Below, piece by piece: positions 57,401 through 64,000 of a stretch of DNA of 64,000 nt. Each line of letters starts with the position of its first letter. The stretch's first letter is position 1. The translations under genes were made by a program, and so were the position numbers. A model generated the notes under the pieces. The model saw only the letters and a program-made list of their open reading frames with translations, made no database searches and was not told the DNA's origin. Origin of the DNA: Luteimonas panaciterrae (GTDB taxonomy: Bacteria; Pseudomonadota; Gammaproteobacteria; Xanthomonadales; Xanthomonadaceae); the NCBI RefSeq assembly GCF_020511115.1, contig NZ_JAJAVH010000008.1:62001-126000 (forward strand), read 5' to 3'.

Positions 57401-58136
57401 TGATCAATCTCCTCCGGATACGCGCGAGGCGCTTTGTGCGGTGACGTCTCCACCACCGATCAACAATCTGGCGTTGGGGAGCGGGCCACCATACTACTGG
57501 AACGTCGCAGATGTTGCGACTGAACCAGTCGTCGTCGAGCTGGAGAAGCCTGTCAATCGCTGCTACTGCGTCGACCTGAGACAGTGGCTGCGTTTTCCTG
57601 AGAATGCGCTGGCAAAGGTTGGTTTTGCAATCGTGCGGTAGGTCGATCTTTTTGGAGGGCCAGCCCGTAACCAAAAGTGATCTGCTGTGATCTACAGCCA
57701 TTAGATCAGCGCCAGCGAATGTTTGTCTTATCAGATAGTTTCCGAAGTGTCGATCAATGTTCCTGATGAATACATCAAACGCATAAATTGCTGAAATTGT
57801 CCCTAGAACTTTCAGCAAGAAAGCGGCGTCTGTGGTGAGGCGCGAAGCTGCCATTTTTGGAGGGAGAACACCGCTCTCGGCTCTAGAAGCAAATGCTTGC
57901 TCCCCGTTTGGGAGATTCGCTAGATGCCCCGTAGCGCAGGCAATTTGGCTCGACGCTGCCATTCTTGAGCACACAAGCTCAGCGACCGGCATGAGTGGGT
58001 TGTGCTTTTCAACCTTCTTCAGAATGTACGGCAATCCATCAAAGCCGATTCCGTAGTGTGTGCAATCAGCGGAGCCAAACGGAGCTGGCTCCGTTCTCTG
58101 TATGTCCACAGGTATGAGTGGTGGCTGTTGAGTCAT
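57387..58136 (-). CDS. Cassette 1 first gene, HipA-like kinase
   Basis: This 249-residue protein is like the catalytic part of HipA serine/threonine kinases but lacks the N-subdomain found in toxin HipA. Visible kinase motifs are YAFDVFIRNIDRHFGNYLI, containing the N-x-D-x-H-x-x-N catalytic loop, and LMAVDHSRSLL with the metal-binding Asp. The N-terminal region GLPYILKKVEKHNPLMPVAE probably carries the ATP-binding Lys. Pairing with a DUF3037 protein is a known arrangement. It is first in the cassette, 30 bases from the cassette boundary. It may act as a toxin-antitoxin or defence pair, which is inference. Confidence 0.8.
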   Translation of the reverse strand: MTQQPPLIPVDIQRTEPAPFGSADCTHYGIGFDGLPYILKKVEKHNPLMPVAELVCSRMAASSQIACATGHLANLPNGEQAFASRAESGVLPPKMAASRLTTDAAFLLKVLGTISAIYAFDVFIRNIDRHFGNYLIRQTFAGADLMAVDHSRSLLVTGWPSKKIDLPHDCKTNLCQRILRKTQPLSQVDAVAAIDRLLQLDDDWFSRNICDVPVVWWPAPQRQIVDRWWRRHRTKRLARIRRRLINGSL

Positions 58137-58326
58137 GATGGCGATGAATCCGTCCTTGAGCCCTAACTACGATTAGACCCTAAAATGGGGCGTAGCAAAG
58201 ATTCTTCTGCCTGCGATACAGGCTCGTCAATCAGAATTTTCTTCCAGGGAACAATGGTTTGCGGCGATGGGTCCGTGGCCGGGGGCATGAAACATTGATG
58301 GCGTTATCCGGCAAGGAGACGTCCAT
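58137..58326. other. Integron attI region and cassette boundary
   Basis: This 190-bp segment lies between the first cassette gene and the integrase remnant. On the minus strand GTTAGGG (complement of 58161-58167) is the boundary where cassette 1 joins. The chromosomal side to 58326 should contain the attI site and the cassette promoter; a TTGACG box on the minus strand is at 58234-58239, but no clear -10 hexamer follows at normal spacing. No gene is seen here. Confidence 0.65.
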
Positions 58327-58461
58327 ATGCAATATGACCGCGGGCCTGCAGCCCTAACCGAGAGTCCAGGCCTTGCGCGGGCGCCTAGGCTACTGGACGA
58401 AATTCGCCGTCGTTTACGCCTCAAACGCTACAGCTTGCGTACCGAGCACGCCTATCTGTAA
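58327..58461 (+). pseudogene. Truncated integron integrase (intI), first 44 codons
   Basis: The reading frame starts at ATG 58327 and encodes ESPGLARAPRLLDEIRRRLR, then LKRYSLRTEHAYL and a stop at 58461. This is the start of the N-terminal SAM-like domain of integron integrases (tyrosine recombinases), where LLD-x4-R and YSxRTExAY are highly conserved. The rest of the gene, roughly 280 codons with the catalytic Arg and Tyr, is absent: ppc ends only 57 bases further on. Orientation, pointing away from the cassettes, is the normal integron layout. The integron is therefore immobilised unless an integrase is supplied from elsewhere. Confidence 0.85.
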
Positions 58462-58517
58462 CCGGTCTCCACGAGTCAGCGCTGCCTAAGTATCAACTTG
58501 CCAATCATCGACTGGGA

Positions 58518-61259
58518 TCAGCCGGTATTCTGAATCCCCGCCGCAATGCCATTGACGGTGGCGATCAATGCCCGCAGCAGTACATCGTCCTCGCGACCGG
58601 CCTCGCGCCATCGGCGCAGCAACTCCACCTGCAACAGACTGATCGGATCGACGTAGGGATTGCGCAGCCGGATCGACAGGCGCAGCCGGTAGTCGTCGGC
58701 GAGCAGCGCATCCCGGCTCTTCAAGGCGAGGATCGCTTCGCGCGCGCGCACGAACTCCTCGGCGATGCCCGGGAAGAACGTCGCGTGCATGTCGCCGGCC
58801 AACAGCGAGTAGCGCTCGAAGATGGCGAGGTCGGACTTCGCCATCAGCATCTCGACGTCGTCCAGCATCGCGGCGAAGAACGGCCATTCGCGCGCCATCG
58901 CGGCCATGGTGTCGAGGCCGTGGGTGTCGATGCCGTGGCGCAGGGCGGCGCCGACGCCGTACCAGCCGGTCAGGCCGGAGCGGTTCTGCGACCAGGCGAA
59001 GACCCAGGGAATCGCGCGCAAGGTTTCGATGCCGCCTTCGCGCCGCCGCGACGGGCGTGAGCCGATGCGCAGGCGTTCGATCACGTCGATCGGGGTTGCG
59101 GCGCGGAAGTACGTGGGGAAGTCCTCGCGCTCGTGCACGAGTGCACGGTAGTGCGCGCGCGAGACCTGCGCGAGTTCCGCGGCCAGCGCGCGCCACTGCC
59201 CCTCGCGCGGTTCCGGCGGGCGCGGGCGCAGGCTGGCGCGCAACACCGCGCCAGTCATTTGTTCGAGGTTGCGCAGCGCCAGCGCGCGGATGCCGTATTT
59301 GCGATGGATCACCTCGCCCTGCTCGGTGACGCGCAGGCGGCCGTCGATCGATCCGCGCGGGGCGGCGATGATGGCGCGCTCGGTCTTGCCGCCGCCGCGG
59401 CTCACCGATCCGCCGCGTCCGTGGAAGAACACGATGCGCACGCCGGCTTCGCGCGCGAGTTCCAGCAGTTCCACCTGCGCGCGCTGCAGGGCCCAGCGCG
59501 AGGCCAGCAGGCCGCCGTCCTTCGCGCTGTCGCTGTAGCCGAGCATGACGATCTGGCGACCGCCGCGCGCGGCGAGGTGTTTGCGATAGACCGGGTCCTC
59601 GAACAATGCGCGCATCACCGACGTCGCCGCTTCCAGGTCGCCGACGGTTTCGAACAGCGGCGCGACGTCGAGCGGGACTTCGCCATCCTCAATGCAATCG
59701 GCGGTGCGCGCCAGCGCCAGCACCGCCAATGCATCCGCGGCACTGCGGCTCATGCTGATGATGTAAGGCCCGAAGGCGTGCTCGCCGAATTGCGCGCGCA
59801 GCTCGCGCACGGCGCGGAAGACGGCCAGCGTTCCGGCTGCCGGCTCCACATTGATAAGCCCGGTATCGGGCACGACGGGCGCAGCACCTTCGATCAATGC
59901 GTGCAGGCGGGCGATGCGTTGTGACAGGTCGCGCGTCGGCCACTCCGCATCGTTTTCCAGCGCGGCCAATGCCGTGTCGTGTACGGCCGAATCCTGGCGC
60001 AGATCGAGCGCCGCCATGTGGAAGCCGAAGGTGCGCGCGCGCCACAGCACGCGCTGCAATGCGAAACGGCCGGCGTGATCGCCGCGGTTGTGGGCGAGAC
60101 TGGCGTCGATGGTGTCGAGGTCGCCGATGAATTCGTCGGCGTCGGCATAGCCGTTCGCGGCGCCGCTGTCCGTCGCCGCCAGGCGGGCGCGCATCAGATC
60201 GAGGAAGATCCGGTACGGCATGTCGGCCAGGCGCGGGCGCAGCCGTGCCGCGGCTTCCGGCAGCAGATGGCGATAGCGGCTGATGCGCGCCTCGACCTCG
60301 GCATCGGCGGCGATGCGTTCGCGGCTCTGCGTCAGCACGTCGCCGAGCGCGCGCAGATCGGCGCGATAGTTCGCCAATGCCTGCGCCCGCTGCACGCCGA
60401 GCGCGGCGCGGATGGTGTCGGCGCCGACGTTGGGATTGCCGTCCATGTCGCCGCCCACCCAGGTGCCGAAGCGCAGCAGCGGCGGCAGTTCGATGCGTTG
60501 GCCGTATGCGTGCTCCACGGCATCGGCGAAGACTTCGTAGAACACCGGCAGCACGCGGAACAGCACGTTGCCGAGGTAGAAGCCGATGTGTTCGACCTCG
60601 TCGGTGACGCTGGGCTTTTGCGGCGGCGCTTCGATCGTCTGCCAGGCGGTGGTCAGCGATTGGCGGATGCGCTCCTCGTCGGCGCGGCGTTCCGGTGGCG
60701 TGCGGGTGCGGTCGATGTCGTCGATCAGGCGATCGACGATGGTGTGCTCCTTCAGCAGCAGCGCGCGCCGGATCGCTTCGGTGGGATGCGCGGTGAACAC
60801 CGGTTCGACGCGCATGCGCGGCAGCAGGTCCTGCAGTTCCGCCAGTGTGACGCCGGCATCGCGCAGGTCGCGTAGCACCGCTTCCAGACCGCCCGGCTGC
60901 GGCGCCTCGGAGGTACGCTGGTAATCGCGGCGGCGGCGGATGCGATGCACGCGCTCGGCGAGATTGATCGCGCCGAAGTAGGCGGCGAACGCGCGCACCA
61001 GCGCCTCGGCATCCTGCAGCGGCACCTGTGCCAGGCGCGTGGCGAGCGCGTCGACCGGCTCGCCGTTCTCGCGTCGCGCGATGGCGTCGCGGCGCACGGA
61101 CTCGACCTGCTGCAGGAGGGCCGGCGAGACCTGTTCGGCCAGCATCTGCCCGACCATGGCGCCGAGACGGCGCACGTCGTCGCGCAGCAGGGTGTCGTTC
61201 TCGGCGAATTCGAGGCGTTCGCGCAGCGGCGCGGGGCGGGACGTGGGGTTGTCGGTCAT
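58518..61259 (-). CDS. ppc: Phosphoenolpyruvate carboxylase
   Basis: This 913-residue enzyme makes oxaloacetate from phosphoenolpyruvate and bicarbonate, replenishing the TCA cycle. The catalytic His is in VFTAHPTEAIRR, and the other hallmark sequences are GTWVGGDMDGNPNV, LGYSDSAKDGG and FFHGRGGSVSRGGG. The C-terminus ends in the universal NTG (GIQNTG). The ATG at 61259 (MTDNPTSRPAPL) is chosen over a frame beginning at 61298 because conserved sequence starts after it. With maeB and aceE in the same window, several enzymes of the pyruvate/oxaloacetate node are present. Confidence 0.97.
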   Translation of the reverse strand: MTDNPTSRPAPLRERLEFAENDTLLRDDVRRLGAMVGQMLAEQVSPALLQQVESVRRDAIARRENGEPVDALATRLAQVPLQDAEALVRAFAAYFGAINLAERVHRIRRRRDYQRTSEAPQPGGLEAVLRDLRDAGVTLAELQDLLPRMRVEPVFTAHPTEAIRRALLLKEHTIVDRLIDDIDRTRTPPERRADEERIRQSLTTAWQTIEAPPQKPSVTDEVEHIGFYLGNVLFRVLPVFYEVFADAVEHAYGQRIELPPLLRFGTWVGGDMDGNPNVGADTIRAALGVQRAQALANYRADLRALGDVLTQSRERIAADAEVEARISRYRHLLPEAAARLRPRLADMPYRIFLDLMRARLAATDSGAANGYADADEFIGDLDTIDASLAHNRGDHAGRFALQRVLWRARTFGFHMAALDLRQDSAVHDTALAALENDAEWPTRDLSQRIARLHALIEGAAPVVPDTGLINVEPAAGTLAVFRAVRELRAQFGEHAFGPYIISMSRSAADALAVLALARTADCIEDGEVPLDVAPLFETVGDLEAATSVMRALFEDPVYRKHLAARGGRQIVMLGYSDSAKDGGLLASRWALQRAQVELLELAREAGVRIVFFHGRGGSVSRGGGKTERAIIAAPRGSIDGRLRVTEQGEVIHRKYGIRALALRNLEQMTGAVLRASLRPRPPEPREGQWRALAAELAQVSRAHYRALVHEREDFPTYFRAATPIDVIERLRIGSRPSRRREGGIETLRAIPWVFAWSQNRSGLTGWYGVGAALRHGIDTHGLDTMAAMAREWPFFAAMLDDVEMLMAKSDLAIFERYSLLAGDMHATFFPGIAEEFVRAREAILALKSRDALLADDYRLRLSIRLRNPYVDPISLLQVELLRRWREAGREDDVLLRALIATVNGIAAGIQNTG

Positions 61260-61337
61260 CGGCCGAAGGCTAACGCGTTTTTTGCCGCGCTGCAGCATGG
61301 CCGGACGGGCGGCGTCCGGATCGGGCTTGCTGCCGGC

Positions 61338-62702
61338 TCAGTACGCGAATTCGCGGAACACGCGATCGATGTCGCCGCCCCACTCGCCGTGGAACAAGGC
61401 CAGCTTGCGCTCGGCCGGCGTTTCGTTGGCTTCGGCGGCTTCGATCAGCGGCGCGAGGAACAGGCTCTCGTCGGCACCGTTGCGGTTGCGGCGCGCGCGG
61501 CGTTGCAGACCGGCCGCGGAAATCCTCAGCGCTTCCAGCGCCAGCTCGCGCACGGTGGCCTTGCGGAACGGCAGTTTCAGCGCCCGCTGCGGCACGCCAT
61601 CGCGCAAGGCGTGGCGTTCGGCCAGGGTGAAATCCTTGACCAGATCCCAGGCGGCATCGAGCGCGGCATCGTCGTAGAGCAAGCCGACCCAGAACGCCGG
61701 CAGCGCGCACAAGCGATTCCACGGGCCGCCGTCGGCGCCGCGCATCTCCAGGAATTTCTTCAGGCGTACTTCCGGGAATGCGGTGGTGAGGTGATCGGAC
61801 CAGTCACGCAGCGTCGGCAGGGCACCCGGCAGCACGGGCAGCTTGCCGTCCATGAAGTCGCGGAAGCTCTGCCCGCTGGCATCGTGATAGATGCCGTCGC
61901 GGTAGGAGAAGTACATCGGCACGTCGAGGATGTAGTCGACGTAGCGCTCGTAGCCGAACCCGTCCTCGAAAACGAAGTCCAGCATGCCGGTGCGATCCGG
62001 ATCGGTATCGGTCCAGATGTGCGAACGATAGCTGAGGTAGCCGTTCGGCTTGCCCTCGGTGAACGGTGAATCGGCGAACAGCGCGGTCGCGATCGGCTGC
62101 AATGCCAGCGATACGCGGAACTTCTTCACCATGTCGGCTTCGGACACGTAGTCCAGATTTACCTGCACGGTGCAGGTGCGCGTCATCATGTCGAGGCCGA
62201 GCTGGCCGACCTTCGGCATGTAAGAACGCATGATCTGGTAGCGCCCTTTCGGCATCCACGGCATGTCCTCGCGCTTCCACTTCGGCTGGAAGCCCATGCC
62301 GAGGAAGCCGAGCTGCAATTCGTCGGCGACGGTTTTCACTTCCTTCAGATGCGTCGCGACTTCACTGCAGGTGTCGTGGATGCATTCCAGCGGCGCGCCG
62401 GAGAGTTCGAGCTGCCCCGCCGGTTCCAGTGTCACGGAGGCGCTGTCGCGCACCAGCGCGATCACGCGCTCCTTTTCCTCCACCGGCGTCCAGCCGAAGC
62501 GCGTCAGGCCCTTGAGCAGGGCTTCGATGCCGCGCTCGCCGTCGAACGTCGGCGGGCGCAGATCGTCGAGGCGGAAACCGAACTTCTCGTGTTCGGTGCC
62601 GATGCGCCAGTCTTCCTTCGGCTTCTCGCCCGCGGCGACATAGGCGACCAATTGATCGCGCGCGGTGATGGGCGTATCGCTGACGTGGCTCGGACTCGAC
62701 AT
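61338..62702 (-). CDS. gshA: Glutamate-cysteine ligase (plant/proteobacterial type)
   Basis: This 454-residue ATP-dependent ligase makes gamma-glutamylcysteine, the first step of glutathione synthesis. It belongs to the type shared by Alphaproteobacteria, Xanthomonadales and plants: [20 protein letters not shown] near the N-terminus, [38 protein letters not shown], and [20 protein letters not shown]. The ATG at 62702 is chosen because the frame upstream has no conserved residues. Glutathione is the cofactor of the formaldehyde operon and of the glutaredoxin encoded elsewhere in the window. Confidence 0.95.
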   Translation of the reverse strand: MSSPSHVSDTPITARDQLVAYVAAGEKPKEDWRIGTEHEKFGFRLDDLRPPTFDGERGIEALLKGLTRFGWTPVEEKERVIALVRDSASVTLEPAGQLELSGAPLECIHDTCSEVATHLKEVKTVADELQLGFLGMGFQPKWKREDMPWMPKGRYQIMRSYMPKVGQLGLDMMTRTCTVQVNLDYVSEADMVKKFRVSLALQPIATALFADSPFTEGKPNGYLSYRSHIWTDTDPDRTGMLDFVFEDGFGYERYVDYILDVPMYFSYRDGIYHDASGQSFRDFMDGKLPVLPGALPTLRDWSDHLTTAFPEVRLKKFLEMRGADGGPWNRLCALPAFWVGLLYDDAALDAAWDLVKDFTLAERHALRDGVPQRALKLPFRKATVRELALEALRISAAGLQRRARRNRNGADESLFLAPLIEAAEANETPAERKLALFHGEWGGDIDRVFREFAY

Positions 62703-62858
62703 GCGGACTGCTCTGGCTGAGCGCCTGTCGCGACAGGCACTACGGTGGGGGACGATATGCGGGCCTCCCCCCTGGAAGGCAAGCGGCACTATAGCGACTG
62801 GCTTGCGAAACGGCGTTGTGAAGATGGGATACCGGTGTTCCACCGATGGCACATAGGC

Positions 62859-63467
62859 CTACAACCAGCCTTTCTGCCGCGCCAGCCGGTACGCTTCGAT
62901 GCGGTTGCCGACGCCGAGCTTGCCGATCGCCTCCGACAGGTAATTGCGCACGGTGCCGTGCGAGAGCTGCAGCTTCGCGGCGATTTCAGCCGCGGACTGC
63001 CCCTCGCCCGCCAGCCGCAGCACTTGGCGTTCACGGTCGTTGAGCGGGTCGGCGTCGCTCCAGGCATCCACCGCCAATTGCGGATCGATGGCGCGGCCAC
63101 CGCGATGCACCTTGCGCAGCGCCTCGGCCAGGTTCTCGGCCGGCGCGTCCTTGAGCAGATAACCGGAGACGCCAGCCTCCAGGGCGCGGCGCAGGAAGCC
63201 GGCACGGCCGAAGGTGGTGACGATCACCACCTTGGTCGGCAAGGCATGGCGTTGGATGCGCTGCGCCAATTCCAGGCCGCTCAGGCCCGGCATTTCGATG
63301 TCGGTGACCAGGACATCCGGCTTCAGGCGTTGCAGTTCACGCCAGGCACTCTCGCCGTCGGCGGCGGCGCCCAGCACTTCGATATCGGGTTCCAATCCCA
63401 ACAACGCGGTCAAGGCGCCGCGCACCATCGCTTGGTCTTCGGCGAGCAGGATGCGGATCATGTCCAT
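62859..63467 (-). CDS. DesR-like NarL-family response regulator
   Basis: This 202-residue regulator has a receiver domain with the acidic pair at residues 10-11, Asp56 in VLVTDIEMPGLSG as phospho-acceptor, and Lys near 106 (YLLKDAPAENLAEAL). The LuxR-type helix-turn-helix is at about residues 140-195, LNDRERQVLRLAGEGQSAAE followed by IAAKLQLSHGTVRNYLSEAI. It resembles DesR, which controls membrane-lipid desaturation in Bacillus in response to cold; many related pairs have other roles. It starts three bases after the kinase gene stop, so both are in one operon. Confidence 0.92.
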   Translation of the reverse strand: MDMIRILLAEDQAMVRGALTALLGLEPDIEVLGAAADGESAWRELQRLKPDVLVTDIEMPGLSGLELAQRIQRHALPTKVVIVTTFGRAGFLRRALEAGVSGYLLKDAPAENLAEALRKVHRGGRAIDPQLAVDAWSDADPLNDRERQVLRLAGEGQSAAEIAAKLQLSHGTVRNYLSEAIGKLGVGNRIEAYRLARQKGWL

Positions 63468-63470
63468 CCA

Positions 63471-64000
63471 TCATACGACGCGTCGCTTGGGTGTTTCCGT
63501 GGCGGCGTCTTCTTCAACGGCGTCCTCTTTGAACGCGGCATCGGACTGCGGCTGCGCCGCATCCGGTTTGACCGGTACGCGTACCTGCAGGCGCGTGCCC
63601 TGCCCTTTGGGCGATTCGATCCGCAAGCTACCACCAAGTTTCGACACGCGTTCGCGCATGCCACCAAGACCATTGCCTTCATCCACGATGCCGCCGCGTC
63701 CGTTGTCGGCGATGCGCAATTGCACGATGCCCGCCTCGCACGCAAAAGCGATCTGCGCATGCGTGGCCTGCGCGTGACGGGCGATGTTGGTGGCCGCTTC
63801 GCGTATCACCAGGGCGAGGCTGCGTTCGATCTCCGGGGGCAGTGCCGGCGGCGCTTCGTACTGCAGATGCACCATCGACGATTCCAGCAGCAGTCGCGCC
63901 GAAGCCAACTCGGCGGCGAGATCGGCGGCACGGATACCGGTCACCGCGCTGCGCACCTCGGCCAGGGCGTGGCGGGCGACGCGTTCGGCTTCCTCCACTT
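63471..64000 (-). CDS. DesK-like sensor histidine kinase (5' end outside window)
   Basis: Only the last ~176 residues are present. They contain the end of the HisKA_3 dimerisation helix (EEAERVARHALAEVRSAVTG) and the ATPase domain, with REAATNIARHAQATHAQIAF as N-box, IADNGRGG as G1 and GLGGMRERVSKLGGSLRIES as G2. The tail of about 35 residues is rich in Asp, Glu and Ala and ends in basic PKRRVV, an unusual extension. The sensor part lies beyond the right edge. It pairs with the DesR-like regulator immediately downstream. Confidence 0.92.
   Translation of the reverse strand, partial: VEEAERVARHALAEVRSAVTGIRAADLAAELASARLLLESSMVHLQYEAPPALPPEIERSLALVIREAATNIARHAQATHAQIAFACEAGIVQLRIADNGRGGIVDEGNGLGGMRERVSKLGGSLRIESPKGQGTRLQVRVPVKPDAAQPQSDAAFKEDAVEEDAATETPKRRVV

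Overview
The window is chromosomal DNA of a GC-rich gammaproteobacterium. The gene families point to the Xanthomonadales (Rhodanobacteraceae or Xanthomonadaceae): homodimeric AceE, a malic enzyme fused to a phosphotransacetylase-like domain, a three-domain CGFS glutaredoxin, a FecI/FecR/TonB-receptor module with an STN domain, and many small secreted proteins. The species cannot be named from the sequence alone. No rRNA, tRNA, insertion sequence or CRISPR array was recognised. Both ends of the window cut through genes.

1-15.6 kb: the end of a heparinase II/III-like gene, a small membrane protein, a divergent aldo/keto reductase and LysR pair, a YceH-type protein, a TetR gene divergent from an SDR-MFS operon with palindromic operator candidates between them, a TonB-like anchored protein, an enoyl-CoA hydratase-like protein, then the central-carbon genes aceE and maeB with a methyltransferase between them.

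15.6-28.1 kb: a tricarboxylate-metabolism island. An AcnD-type dehydratase, a divergent GntR regulator and PrpF are joined by a near-identical 18-bp sequence in front of both acnD and prpF. A cytoplasmic-looking solute-binding-protein homologue follows. Next come a TctD/TctE-like two-component system translationally coupled to a binding protein, and, divergently, an OprP-type porin, a CitMHS citrate transporter and a PhaB-like reductase. The prpB and prpC genes expected for methylcitrate metabolism are not in the window.

28.2-33.7 kb: housekeeping genes (DUF1704 protein, rsgA, an alanine-type aminotransferase, an SGNH hydrolase and a methyltransferase). 33.7-45.2 kb: an envelope and secretion region with two PraB-like secreted proteins and a possible third remnant, two paralogous anchored proteins, a secreted protein resembling an actinobacterial family, several hairpins, and a complete sigma-FecR-TonB receptor surface-signalling module with a TetR regulator upstream.

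45.5-55.7 kb: a polysaccharide deacetylase, Grx-HesB-like-rhodanese fusion, DUF924 and GFA proteins with a 14-bp tandem repeat upstream, AMP nucleosidase, a DsbA-like isomerase, DegV, a Dph6-like ATPase, an MFS transporter, and the frmR-frmA-fghA formaldehyde operon with a perfect palindrome before frmR.

55.7-58.5 kb: a relic integron. The 44-codon start of an integron integrase gene survives (58327-58461). To its left lie two intact gene cassettes, each ending in a textbook attC site, and a truncated third. Cassette 1 holds a HipA-like kinase and a DUF3037 protein; cassette 2 holds a HEPN/AbiU2-like protein. Cassette DNA looks visibly poorer in GC than its surroundings. This is the most notable element of the window.

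58.5-64 kb: ppc, glutamate-cysteine ligase and a DesR/DesK-like two-component system whose kinase gene runs off the right end.
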